Source: Kriegella aquimaris (GTDB lineage Bacteria > Bacteroidota > Bacteroidia > Flavobacteriales > Flavobacteriaceae). From it: a stretch of 64,000 bases of DNA. The position numbers were made by a program, and so were the translations under genes. Where the stretch lies: positions 89,652-153,651 of the forward strand of contig NZ_FNGV01000014.1 of assembly GCF_900103215.1 (NCBI RefSeq). The letters run 5' to 3'. Of this stretch, positions 28,882 to 38,033 are shown piece by piece; position 1 is the first letter of the stretch; each line of letters opens with the position of its first letter. The notes under the pieces were generated by a model. The model ran no database searches. It saw only the letters and a program-made list of their open reading frames with translations, and was not told the origin of the DNA.

Positions 28882-30471
28882 TTACATTGGTTTTCTTAAG
28901 TCTTTTTTCAAGAAAATCACCGTCATCGCTACCATAAAAAAAGCAAAGGGTAACGATGTGACTATCAATAGTTTTTGAGCGGCCGTCAACACATCGATAT
29001 CAGGTTTGGCATTGCCCAAAAGTATTAGTGCCACGGTAGCCAATAGAATAAAAACCGACCAGATCAAACGATGCTTTTTGCTAGGGTTCTTTTTTCCTTT
29101 ATCCGTGAACATACTGAGTACAAATACTGCGGAATCAACCGAGGTAACCAGGAAACTTATCAAAAGAAAAATAGTCGTGAAATTGAGTAGCATGGCCAAG
29201 GGGTAATTTTCAAAAAACACAAAAATAGATGAAAATACATTTCCGAATTCATTGCTATAGGCACCCCAACCCTCGATTAGTTGAAATGCCGATGCCCCAA
29301 AAACCGAGAACCAAAAAAAGGTTCCAAAAGATGGTATGAGCAATACCCCAAGTAAGAGTTGTCGCAATGTTCTTCCTTTCGAAATTCGGGCAATAAAGAT
29401 TCCTGTGAAAGGTGCCCACGCGAGCCAAAAGGCCCAATAATAAAAAGTCCAGTCGGTCAGAAAATCGATTCCGGGGTCAAAACCTCCATAAGCAAGGCTC
29501 AAAGGAATAAAGTTGATCAAGTAGTAAAATGTCGAAGAAACGAACGAACTTAATATGAAGACCATATCACTTGTGAAAAACACGTAGAGCAGCACTAATA
29601 GGGTAATCAGAATATTAAATTTTGAGATAATCTTTATGCCTTTGTTTACACCTTGCCAAGCTGAATAGAAAGCGATGGCGGAAATTAAAAGGGCTAAGAA
29701 TAGCGTTGTGCCCAATCCAAACTCTTTTTCGAATAAATGGTTCAGCCCCCCGTTGATTTGTGTGGTGCCCAAACCTATTGCGGCAATCAACCCCACTACA
29801 GTAGTGATGATGGTCATTACATCTATTCCGTTTCTTGCAATTTTACCTGTAATGGAATCTTCAATAGTTGCGCTAACCAATACTTTCTTTTTCTTTACAA
29901 AAAGAGCATAACCGACTACCATTGCGAAGAGGCCGTAAAACGCCCATGCGGTAAAACCCCATTGGTAAAATGTGAATTGCAGTGCCAATACTTCAGGTTC
30001 TAGGTTTGACGGGTATGGCGGGAATTGTTGCATGAAAACAGGTTCTTGAACGGCTCGCAGCAAAATTCCCGCCCCCATGCCGGCACTGTAGAGCATGGCC
30101 GTCCAGGCCCATAGGGAATGTTCCGGCTTTTGGTCTTTTTTTCCCAATTTGATCTTTCCAAAAGGCGATAGGGCAATACCAAGAAGAAGTAACACACATC
30201 CCAAGCCTAAATAGAGATAAAAAAAGCCGAAATAGTTACGAACCCATAGCGATGCATATTCAATGGCTCGATAGCTTTCTTCGGTGGCGGCAACTGTGAT
30301 AAGGGAAAAGAGAAATATGATTCCCACAGCGATAGAAAGCAGTTTGTTTTTTTTAATGAAATCGATGTTTTCGATAAATGCTCGTTTTAGGTTTTTGCAA
30401 TATTGCGAATCATTCCTCCAAAGATAAAATAATGGAAAGGGAGTATGCTGTACCAATACAATCGCCCCCAT
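28882..30471 (-). CDS. BCCT-family transporter
   Basis: A betaine/carnitine/choline-type transporter with about 12 hydrophobic segments, so an inner-membrane importer of a quaternary amine or similar osmolyte. The family signature region reads GMGAGILLRAVQEP; family members normally have a Trp in this stretch, absent here. As drawn, 529 residues from the ATG at 30471 overlap the upstream SDR gene by 85 nt. The real N terminus may be near residues 30-45 (FIENIDFIKKNKLLS), but no standard start codon is there. Confidence 0.85.
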   Translation of the reverse strand: MGAIVLVQHTPFPLFYLWRNDSQYCKNLKRAFIENIDFIKKNKLLSIAVGIIFLFSLITVAATEESYRAIEYASLWVRNYFGFFYLYLGLGCVLLLLGIALSPFGKIKLGKKDQKPEHSLWAWTAMLYSAGMGAGILLRAVQEPVFMQQFPPYPSNLEPEVLALQFTFYQWGFTAWAFYGLFAMVVGYALFVKKKKVLVSATIEDSITGKIARNGIDVMTIITTVVGLIAAIGLGTTQINGGLNHLFEKEFGLGTTLFLALLISAIAFYSAWQGVNKGIKIISKFNILITLLVLLYVFFTSDMVFILSSFVSSTFYYLINFIPLSLAYGGFDPGIDFLTDWTFYYWAFWLAWAPFTGIFIARISKGRTLRQLLLGVLLIPSFGTFFWFSVFGASAFQLIEGWGAYSNEFGNVFSSIFVFFENYPLAMLLNFTTIFLLISFLVTSVDSAVFVLSMFTDKGKKNPSKKHRLIWSVFILLATVALILLGNAKPDIDVLTAAQKLLIVTSLPFAFFMVAMTVIFLKKDLRKPM

Positions 30472-31811
30472 AATCCTTTCGGTCTAAAGGTAGCGGTCTG
30501 GTGCAAGATATTATCCTCATCAATTTTAAACTCTAGCCAAGCTTCCCCTGGTAAACGCATCTCAGCAAATAGAAGTAGACGCTTTTTCTTTTTGTCAGCT
30601 AGTAAAACTCGCCAGAAATCGAGTGAATCTCCTGCGTAAATGCGGTTGGGATGCGTGCGGCCTCTTCTTAGGCCAACACCTCCGTTAAACTTGTCTAGAA
30701 CCCCACGTATTTTCCAAAGCCAATTTGCATAGTACCAGCCGTTCTTGCCTCCAATTTTCCAGATATTCTCCAACACTTTGTCAGCATCTTCGACTTTTAT
30801 TTTTTTCTCATCTTTTAAGACACCATATTTAGGAACTTGAATATACTTTTCAAGATTTTTCTTAAAACGTCCGCTCACCATACTATCTTTCCAACTGCTC
30901 AAGACTAAATTTTGTTCAATTTTTTTAAAAGCCATGTCAATGGCCTCGGTGTAGGTGTGCGTTTTGATGCCTAATAAATCTTGTAATCGACGGTCTCTGG
31001 CAACAACTTCCATCTTCATACTATCGACAAGGTTTATAGCCAACTTATAAGATGTCGATGTTACAAAGTACAACCAATATGAGGAAAGCTTTGGCGTCAT
31101 TATGGGCACGGTAAGAATACGATTGGTGAAGCCTCGTGCCTTGGCGTACTGCTGTAGCATTTCTTTGTAGGTTAAGACATCTGGACCCCCAATATCGAAC
31201 GAGTCACCATACGTCTCTTTATTACCTATTACACCGATTAGAAATTCTATAATATCACGAATAGCGATGGGTTGGGTTTTGGTCAACACCCATTTTGGGG
31301 TAATCATAAAAGGCAGTTTTTCGCATAGATCACGAATGATTTCAAATGAAGAACTGCCCGATCCGACTATAATCCCTGCCCGAAGAACAGTAAGGTTGAA
31401 ATTTCCTTGGTACAGAATGTTCTCGACATTTTTACGGGAGTTTAAATGCTTTGATAATTTTTCGTCATTTATAATGCCACTTAAATAAATGACCTGTTCG
31501 ACCTTTGTTTCCCCCATATATCTATTGAATAATTCAGCTGATTGGGCCTCCTTTTCATCAAAATCGCTGGTCGAAGAACTCATAGAATGAATAAGGTAAT
31601 AGGCTATTTCAATGTCTTTTGGAATCAAATTGGTTTGGAATTCCTGTAAAAAATCAACTTCAATAATCTCGACTTTTTTTTTGGTTTCTCCGTCAATGGA
31701 AAATCGATTGCTATCACGAACAAGACAAACTACCGTATGGCCTAATTCTAGTAATTGGGGCAATAGGCGCATACCAATATAGCCGTTGGCGCCTGTCAAT
31801 AATATTTTCAT
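30387..31811 (-). CDS. SDR-family protein with C-terminal DUF2867-like domain
   Basis: A 474-residue two-domain protein. The N terminus is an NAD(P)-binding Rossmann fold (LLTGANGYIGMRLLPQL, then LIHSMSSSTSDF) of the extended/atypical SDR type. Residues after ~330 form a second domain with GGKNGWYYANWLWKIRGVLDKFNGGVGLRRGR and RPKGLWGRLYWY, as in SDR proteins fused to DUF2867. The substrate is unknown. Its start overlaps the upstream gene by ATGA (31808-31811), and its 3' end overlaps the transporter gene, suggesting one operon. Confidence 0.85.
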   Translation of the reverse strand: MKILLTGANGYIGMRLLPQLLELGHTVVCLVRDSNRFSIDGETKKKVEIIEVDFLQEFQTNLIPKDIEIAYYLIHSMSSSTSDFDEKEAQSAELFNRYMGETKVEQVIYLSGIINDEKLSKHLNSRKNVENILYQGNFNLTVLRAGIIVGSGSSSFEIIRDLCEKLPFMITPKWVLTKTQPIAIRDIIEFLIGVIGNKETYGDSFDIGGPDVLTYKEMLQQYAKARGFTNRILTVPIMTPKLSSYWLYFVTSTSYKLAINLVDSMKMEVVARDRRLQDLLGIKTHTYTEAIDMAFKKIEQNLVLSSWKDSMVSGRFKKNLEKYIQVPKYGVLKDEKKIKVEDADKVLENIWKIGGKNGWYYANWLWKIRGVLDKFNGGVGLRRGRTHPNRIYAGDSLDFWRVLLADKKKKRLLLFAEMRLPGEAWLEFKIDEDNILHQTATFRPKGLWGRLYWYSILPFHYFIFGGMIRNIAKT

Positions 31812-32233
31812 AAGTCTTCGATTGAGGTAGGCGTATTATCTGCTTTGTGGTCAAGCATTTTTTTAAAGAATTTTTGAACTGCTTTTGTGTCTGCTTGCAC
31901 CCTTATGAAATAATGATCTTTATAGACTCCGTAAGTTGCGAGATTGCCCTTGTAAATAGAAAGTTTATAATAGGGTATCACCAAAGCAAAGGTTTCTAAC
32001 AGCGAGCGAAAGCGTACAATGATACCTTTGGGTCTCAATTCAATATTGCAACTATCCGTATTATTGTCAAGAATCAACAGATTTCGAATCTCTACACTTG
32101 TTTCAGAAATGAATAGTTTTGGTGATCCGATACCTTTCATTGCCCAACGTTCTTTTAAAGTAAAGGGCTTGCCCACTTCAGCATCGACTTTACGGGTAAT
32201 CGATTTGTCGGTATAGGATACGTTTAGGAGCAT
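31808..32233 (-). CDS. Conserved hypothetical protein, first gene of SDR-BCCT operon
   Basis: I do not recognise this 141-residue protein. It has no signal peptide or membrane segment. It contains a mixed alpha/beta sequence with RPKGIIVRFRSLLETFALVIPYYKLSIYKG at about residues 67-96. It is coupled to the SDR gene by an ATGA overlap. Confidence 0.75.
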   Translation of the reverse strand: MLLNVSYTDKSITRKVDAEVGKPFTLKERWAMKGIGSPKLFISETSVEIRNLLILDNNTDSCNIELRPKGIIVRFRSLLETFALVIPYYKLSIYKGNLATYGVYKDHYFIRVQADTKAVQKFFKKMLDHKADNTPTSIEDL

Positions 32234-32388
32234 TGGCTTCTTTTTCGAAAGATGATTATAAAGTTAGTCAAAACACATGGGAATATGGAGACGGCAAAAG
32301 ATATATTCTTTGCTCAAATGGTTTTCTTGATTATTTTGGATACTCCCGTATTTATTGAATTTTCAAAAAAATGTTCCGTTAAAATACG

Positions 32389-32396
32389 TAGTTTTG
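32389..32396 (+). promoter_or_regulatory. Putative -7 element for argS
   Basis: TAGTTTTG fully matches TAnnTTTG and lies 21 nt before the ATG at 32418. Confidence 0.55.
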
Positions 32397-32417
32397 CAGC
32401 CTTAAATATCGTGATTG

Positions 32418-34562
32418 ATGAATTTGAAGGAAGTCTTAAGAAATACTATTAAAGAAGCCGTAAAATCAACATACGAGGTTGAATTGCCTGAAGTTGAATT
32501 TCAACCCACACGTAAAGATTTTGAAGGAGACATTACGGTGGTGGTTTTTCCTATGCTTCGATACGTAAAAGGAAACCCAGTTCAGATTGGGCAGCAAATT
32601 GGCACGTATTTAGAAAAAACGGTCGACGCCGTTTCTAGTTTTAATGTAGTTAAGGGATTTTTGAATATCGTTATTGATGATTCGTTTTATCTTGATTTTT
32701 TTAATGGGATAAAAGACCGTGCCGATTATGGTTATGTCACGAATGCAAGCAGTGAGGCCATTCTCGTTGAGTATTCTTCGCCCAATACCAATAAGCCCCT
32801 GCATTTGGGCCATATCAGAAATATTTTATTGGGTTATTCGGTAGCCGAAATCTTAAAGGCTTCGGGAAAAAAAGTATACAAAACCCAAATTGTCAATGAT
32901 AGGGGTATACATATTTGTAAAAGTATGTTGGCTTGGCAACGTTTTGCTCCAATAGGAAATGATGATAAGAGAGAGACTCCCAATACAACCCTAAATCCTC
33001 ATTTAACAAAGGGAGATAAGTTTGTCGGCTATTATTATGTTCAATATAATAAAGAATACAAAAGACAATTAAAAAAAATAAGTGAGAATGCCCAAATTGA
33101 ATTTAAAGAGCTTGTTGAGGAAGCAAAAATAAGTGGGAAATGGGATTTTATAAATCATGAGAACCCTAATTTATTAAGATTGCAAAAGGCTTTCCAAAGT
33201 GCTATGACTGAATACTTATCCGTTGAATTGGATATGAATCCATCTGAGTTAAAGACTAAGGATAATTATATTTCAGATTTTACCTTAACCGAAAACAGCA
33301 AACAGGATCAAGAAATCTTAGAACTTAAATCTAGATTTAGAGGTATTTCCAAAAAATTCAATTTTATAGAAGGAAATATAAAGAATCTTTCGAATAAAGA
33401 AGAAAAGAAAATCATTCAGATTTGTTTAAAGCATATAGAGCAAGTTGTTGAAATTTTTGAAAGTGCAAAAGAAATGCTCAGAAAATGGGAAGCTGGCAAT
33501 ACCGAAGTGGTCGCTTTATGGAAAAAAATGAACCAATGGGTCTATGATGGCTTTGATGTGACCTACAACAATTTGGGCGTCGATTTCGATAAATTGTATT
33601 ACGAAAGTGATACGTATCTTTTAGGTAAGGATGTTGTTGCTGACGGACTCGAAAAAGGAATTTTCTATAAAAAGGACGATGGTAGCGTATGGATCGATCT
33701 TACCGATGAGGGCCTTGATGAAAAAATTGTACTCCGTTCCGATGGTACCGCGGTTTATATGACCCAAGATATTGGTACGGCCATTCAACGGGCCAAAGAT
33801 TATACCGATATAGGCGGTATGGTATACACTGTGGGCAACGAACAAGATTACCATTTTAAGGTACTCTTTCTTATCCTTAAGAAACTCGGATTTTCGTGGG
33901 CAGATAGCCTTTACCATCTGAGCTATGGAATGGTAGATTTGCCAAGTGGAAAAATGAAAAGTAGGGAGGGGACGGTAGTTGATGCCGATGATTTGATGGA
34001 AGACATGACGACCACCGCCGCCAATATTTCAGAAGAACTCGGTAAATTGGAAGGTTATTCGGAAACCGAAAAACTGGGTCTATACCAAATGATCGGGCTA
34101 GGAGCATTGAAATATTATATCTTAAAAGTGGATCCTAAAAAGCGAATTTTGTTTAATCCAGAAGAATCGGTAGATTTTCAAGGGAATACAGGTCCGTTTA
34201 TCCAATATACCTATGCTAGAATTCAATCGATTTTAAGAAAAGCAGAAGCGGGAGAACAAGAGTTTGATATTGAAAGCCTGAAATCGCTGAGGTTGCATGA
34301 AAAGGAAAAGGAATTGATCAAGCAGCTTCAACTTTTTCCTGAAACCATTCAACTGGCCGCCGAGAATTACAGTCCGGCATTGCTCGCGAATTATACCTAC
34401 GACTTAGTTAAAGAATTCAACTCGTTCTATCAACAAGTTTCCATTTTGGGCGAATTGAACCAAGATAAGAAAGTTTTGCGGGTTCAGTTGTCCAAAAAGG
34501 TTGGGGAAGTCGTGCAATCTGCATTCAAACTTTTGGGTATAGAAGTACCTGATCGAATGTAG
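32418..34562 (+). CDS. argS: Arginyl-tRNA synthetase with large internal insertion
   Basis: Class I synthetase that charges tRNA-Arg. The ATG at 32418 gives 714 residues; bacterial ArgS is usually about 560-600. The N-terminal additional domain, the HIGH-type site (NTNKPLHLGHIRN), the KMSK-type loop (GKMKSREGTVV) and the C-terminal DALR anticodon domain are all intact. Extra sequence lies between GDKFVGYYYV and AKEMLRKWEAG: about 140 residues (33,040-33,460) where about 30 are normal. The insert is Lys/Glu-rich, predicted helical, visibly A+T-richer and not homologous to anything I recognise. Confidence 0.95.
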   Translation: MNLKEVLRNTIKEAVKSTYEVELPEVEFQPTRKDFEGDITVVVFPMLRYVKGNPVQIGQQIGTYLEKTVDAVSSFNVVKGFLNIVIDDSFYLDFFNGIKDRADYGYVTNASSEAILVEYSSPNTNKPLHLGHIRNILLGYSVAEILKASGKKVYKTQIVNDRGIHICKSMLAWQRFAPIGNDDKRETPNTTLNPHLTKGDKFVGYYYVQYNKEYKRQLKKISENAQIEFKELVEEAKISGKWDFINHENPNLLRLQKAFQSAMTEYLSVELDMNPSELKTKDNYISDFTLTENSKQDQEILELKSRFRGISKKFNFIEGNIKNLSNKEEKKIIQICLKHIEQVVEIFESAKEMLRKWEAGNTEVVALWKKMNQWVYDGFDVTYNNLGVDFDKLYYESDTYLLGKDVVADGLEKGIFYKKDDGSVWIDLTDEGLDEKIVLRSDGTAVYMTQDIGTAIQRAKDYTDIGGMVYTVGNEQDYHFKVLFLILKKLGFSWADSLYHLSYGMVDLPSGKMKSREGTVVDADDLMEDMTTTAANISEELGKLEGYSETEKLGLYQMIGLGALKYYILKVDPKKRILFNPEESVDFQGNTGPFIQYTYARIQSILRKAEAGEQEFDIESLKSLRLHEKEKELIKQLQLFPETIQLAAENYSPALLANYTYDLVKEFNSFYQQVSILGELNQDKKVLRVQLSKKVGEVVQSAFKLLGIEVPDRM

Positions 34563-34678
34563 ATAATAGCTCGGTTCTATCAAAAACGGAACAATTTTTC
34601 CGTAGTACTTCAGTTTTAGGTATGACAAGTTTTAGTTTACATTGCTTTTGAAGATGTTCTGAAACCTAAACCCTGCGT

Positions 34679-35503
34679 ATGTTGACAGCTGATATTTTTG
34701 GTATTTTGGCCATAGTATATATTCTTGGCCATGTGCTCTATATGCTGTACTGTGCCATAGGTCTCTACCATTTGAATCCCTTTATAAAACTAAAACCGCT
34801 GTCGACGAGCGAAAGACTTTTATTGACTGAAAATTTTCCCATTTATGGCAAACTCGCACAAGAACTGAGAGCAAAATGTGAGCAAAGAATTGTATGGTTC
34901 AGAAGTAGAAAAAAATTCGTTTTCTATGGCAATGTCACCGACAAAGAAGAACTTAGGCTCATTCTAAGCGCTGCCGCAGTATTGATGACGTTAGGTTTAA
35001 AGGATTATAAAATGACGCGGTCGTTGTTGCGAATTTTGGTCTACCCGTCACAGTACTATTCCCGAATCAAAAGACGACATCATCTTGGAGAGTACAGTCC
35101 TCATTTCAAAACGGTTATATTTTCAGCAGAAAAAATACGGGAGGGGTTTGCGATACCTGACGATAATATAAATCTGGCCATACATGAATTTGCGCATGCG
35201 CTGAGCTTTGAAATGATAAAGAAGAGCTCTTGGGAGGCACGAAAGTTTAGGGTCGGCCTAAAAAAGATAAAAGAACTTTTTTTAGACGCGTCTTTTGTAG
35301 AACAATTGTCGTCGTCGCAATATTTCCGTGAATATGGGATGACCAATTTGCAAGAGTTTTTTTCGGTCACAGTCGAGAATTTTGTTGAAACACCAACAGT
35401 TTTCTCAAAAGACTTCCCTCAGTTATATGACATTATTCAGCGTATGTTGAATTTTGATTTTCAGTCTTCCACGTTTTCGGCTTCCTCTAAAAATTTATTC
35501 TGA
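34679..35503 (+). CDS. MtfA-like zinc-dependent peptidase
   Basis: A 274-residue protein with one N-terminal membrane segment (about residues 5-28). A cytoplasmic domain carries the zinc-peptidase motif HEFAHAL (about 168-174) and further conserved residues such as LQEFFSVTVENFVETP, where the Glu after the HExxH helix is a likely third ligand. This matches the MtfA (DUF980) family; E. coli MtfA binds the repressor Mlc, but no such partner is implied here. Its last 17 nt overlap the convergent TonB receptor. Confidence 0.85.
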   Translation: MLTADIFGILAIVYILGHVLYMLYCAIGLYHLNPFIKLKPLSTSERLLLTENFPIYGKLAQELRAKCEQRIVWFRSRKKFVFYGNVTDKEELRLILSAAAVLMTLGLKDYKMTRSLLRILVYPSQYYSRIKRRHHLGEYSPHFKTVIFSAEKIREGFAIPDDNINLAIHEFAHALSFEMIKKSSWEARKFRVGLKKIKELFLDASFVEQLSSSQYFREYGMTNLQEFFSVTVENFVETPTVFSKDFPQLYDIIQRMLNFDFQSSTFSASSKNLF

Positions 35504-38033
35504 AACTGGCATTTGGTGTTAAACCCAAGGAAACACTTTTCACCGTTTCAATCTCATCGTTTTCGTTCAGTCTGTAATAGGTGTTCAATGTATTCTTCCG
35601 GTCGGTAAAATTCAATACCGAAAGACCGATGGAAGCTTTTATTCCAGAATTTATAGAGAAATTATAAACAGCTGAAACGTCTGCCCTGAAATATTCGGGC
35701 AATCGACTACTGTTAGCACTCGCATAATTGATTCGATATGGAAAAAAAGTTGCATCGATGGGGTCATCTGATTGAGGTTCAGTAAAGGGTTTGCCCGTTC
35801 TATAGTTCAGCCCCATGCTAAATTTCAAACGATTGAAAGTATAGTTTCCGGCCAAGGTAATGCTGTGTCGAACATCTAAGTTATTCGGAAAAGTACGCGG
35901 TGTTGTTTCATTAAAAGTATAGTTGTTCTGGTTGTAAGTGTAGCTGAGCCATGTGCTGTAATCGGTCGATTTTTTATTAATCAAGAACTCGATGCCCTTT
36001 ACATCGTATTTGCCCAATTCTCCATTAAACTGATTCTGGTTTTGAAATCCTTGGGTGGCCGTACTAATACCTGTGACTTCTTTGTAAAATCCTTCCACAC
36101 CAATATATAGGTTTTCGTGGTCGTAATTGATGCCGGCCGATCCTTGCTTACTCTTGGTTATGGGCAGCGCTTCCCCATCAGAGAGAATCCACCTTCGTTT
36201 TTCAATACCAAGGAAATTCTGTTCGAGATCTACAACTTGATTCGTGGCCTGACTTTTAAACTCACCCATGAATTCAGCCTTTATGTTTTCTGTGAAAGAA
36301 TAATTAATGTTCAATCTAGGTTCGATAATGAATTCGTGGTAAGTCGCAATATTTTCTAAATAGTTCAAACGGGCACCACCACGGGCGAACCATTTTTTAT
36401 TTTTCGGGGTGAAGGTCAATTCTGAATATAGGGCATAGGTGCGCATTACTCCTTTTACATCACTTTTAAACGGAGGCTGGGTGACATTGGTGGCATTGAT
36501 AATGCCGGTTTCACTCAATTGATATCCATTAAGCCAACTCAATGTGTTGCTCAACGTATAATGCGTGTTTAATTTGATTGAAGTCTCAAGAACCTCATTG
36601 TTCTGGAATAGCTGTTGTTGTTCGCTGGACGTGTTACTCAAGGCATTGAGCATATAACTTGTGTAATAAATGTTCAAATGGGTCGAGAATTTTGGAGTCC
36701 ATTGACTTTCGAGACTTCCCCCGAAAGAGAGATTACTCTGATTTAGTTCGCTATTGGATGTACGCTCTGCCCCAGTGTCTGTTTCGGTATAATTCAAATC
36801 GTTATTAATGTTGATTAGGCTAAAACGAAATTTTTGTTTGGCGGTGATGTCGTACAACAATTTTGCACTAAAATCGTAGAAATAGAAATCTTCTTCCTTT
36901 GTAATAGCTGATGTATAGCTGTTCTCCGAAACTTCACTGTCTTGAAATGCCCTTTCAAAAAATTGATTGTAAGTGGGCGTATTAAAGAAATCGGTCAGGG
37001 AACGACGTGCGGAAAATTGAAGGGCCAATTTTTCCGATAACGGAAATTGACCATAGACATCACCTCCAATAAGGTTAAAGCCACCACCACCTGTGAATTC
37101 AGCGTTGATTTGGTTTGCTGTTTGCATGCTTATAATACCGCTCACACCGTCGCCGTATTGGGCGCTGGTGCCATTTTTGACAAGAACGACCTTATCGGTA
37201 AGATAGGGATTGAAAGCCGAGATCAGACCAAAAAAGTGACCTGATTGATACATTTTGATTCCATCCCACAATATTAGATTCTGATCGTTGGTGCCTCCTC
37301 TTATATTTATATCGGAAACCGTTTCGTCTATACTTTTAATACCTGGTAGTGCTTGTACGGTCTGTAGAACATCGGGTTCCGTTAACCCGGGTAAAAGTCC
37401 GAATTCTTTAGTATTCATTGTGACGCTGGCATCCAATTCTTTTGTTAGGCCCGTTGTTAAAAATTTGTAGACGACTACCTCGTCCAACAGCTGATAGTTG
37501 ACTGCCAATAATAGCGTAGGGCAATTGGGTGCCAGCAAATCTTCGACATTGACAAACAGTGTTTTGTATCCAATATGACGTATCTGTATGGTTGCAGACC
37601 TTGGAACATTGGCGAACGAGAATTTACCATCCAAATCAGTGACTGATGCTACGTTACTTTGCAATACTTCAACTGTGGCACCTGCGACGGTATTGTTTTC
37701 GAAATTATCCAGTATAATTGCACAAATATGAACAGTTGTAGTTTTTTTGAGTGTATAATATCGTTCGCTCAGCTTTTGAATTTCAATTTGAGTCTGGTCT
37801 CGAATATCCTCTAAAATTTCGGAAAGCTTCGAAGATTTCGGTATGGTTATTTGAATGGTCCTAAGATCATCATCAATGTACGAGAACTTTACATCAAAAT
37901 CCTGTTCAAGTAGTTGTATATATGAGCTGAGGTAGGTGGTGGCCGTATTTTCTTGTGCCTGGGCTATTGATGAAATGAAAAATAGCATGGGGCAAAGAAA
38001 AGGAAGAACACGCTTACGGAGTGTTTTCAGCAT
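35487..38033 (-). CDS. TonB-dependent receptor with STN signalling domain
   Basis: Outer-membrane receptor of the transducer type. From the ATG at 38033 a signal peptide (MLKTLRKRVLPFLCPMLFFISSIAQAQ) leads to an STN domain (LSSYIQLLEQDFDVKFSYIDDDLRTIQI), a CarboxypepD_reg-like domain, a plug (LPGLTEPDVLQTVQALPGI, then ETVSDINIRGGTNDQNLILWDG) and a barrel of about 600 residues. The start is favoured because upstream codons lie within the FecR gene; the overlap is then 20 nt. It is the third gene of a sigma-FecR-receptor operon. Confidence 0.92.
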   Translation of the reverse strand: MLKTLRKRVLPFLCPMLFFISSIAQAQENTATTYLSSYIQLLEQDFDVKFSYIDDDLRTIQITIPKSSKLSEILEDIRDQTQIEIQKLSERYYTLKKTTTVHICAIILDNFENNTVAGATVEVLQSNVASVTDLDGKFSFANVPRSATIQIRHIGYKTLFVNVEDLLAPNCPTLLLAVNYQLLDEVVVYKFLTTGLTKELDASVTMNTKEFGLLPGLTEPDVLQTVQALPGIKSIDETVSDINIRGGTNDQNLILWDGIKMYQSGHFFGLISAFNPYLTDKVVLVKNGTSAQYGDGVSGIISMQTANQINAEFTGGGGFNLIGGDVYGQFPLSEKLALQFSARRSLTDFFNTPTYNQFFERAFQDSEVSENSYTSAITKEEDFYFYDFSAKLLYDITAKQKFRFSLININNDLNYTETDTGAERTSNSELNQSNLSFGGSLESQWTPKFSTHLNIYYTSYMLNALSNTSSEQQQLFQNNEVLETSIKLNTHYTLSNTLSWLNGYQLSETGIINATNVTQPPFKSDVKGVMRTYALYSELTFTPKNKKWFARGGARLNYLENIATYHEFIIEPRLNINYSFTENIKAEFMGEFKSQATNQVVDLEQNFLGIEKRRWILSDGEALPITKSKQGSAGINYDHENLYIGVEGFYKEVTGISTATQGFQNQNQFNGELGKYDVKGIEFLINKKSTDYSTWLSYTYNQNNYTFNETTPRTFPNNLDVRHSITLAGNYTFNRLKFSMGLNYRTGKPFTEPQSDDPIDATFFPYRINYASANSSRLPEYFRADVSAVYNFSINSGIKASIGLSVLNFTDRKNTLNTYYRLNENDEIETVKSVSLGLTPNASFRINF

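Noticed and set aside
32252..32452. 66-codon plus-strand frame upstream of argS
   Set aside because: It runs into argS and contains the good -7 element TAGTTTTG; no protein features.
33040..33465. Intein or frameshift as explanation of the argS insertion
   Set aside because: No N-terminal Cys/Ser with a C-terminal HN splice junction, no endonuclease motifs, and the frame is kept through both edges.
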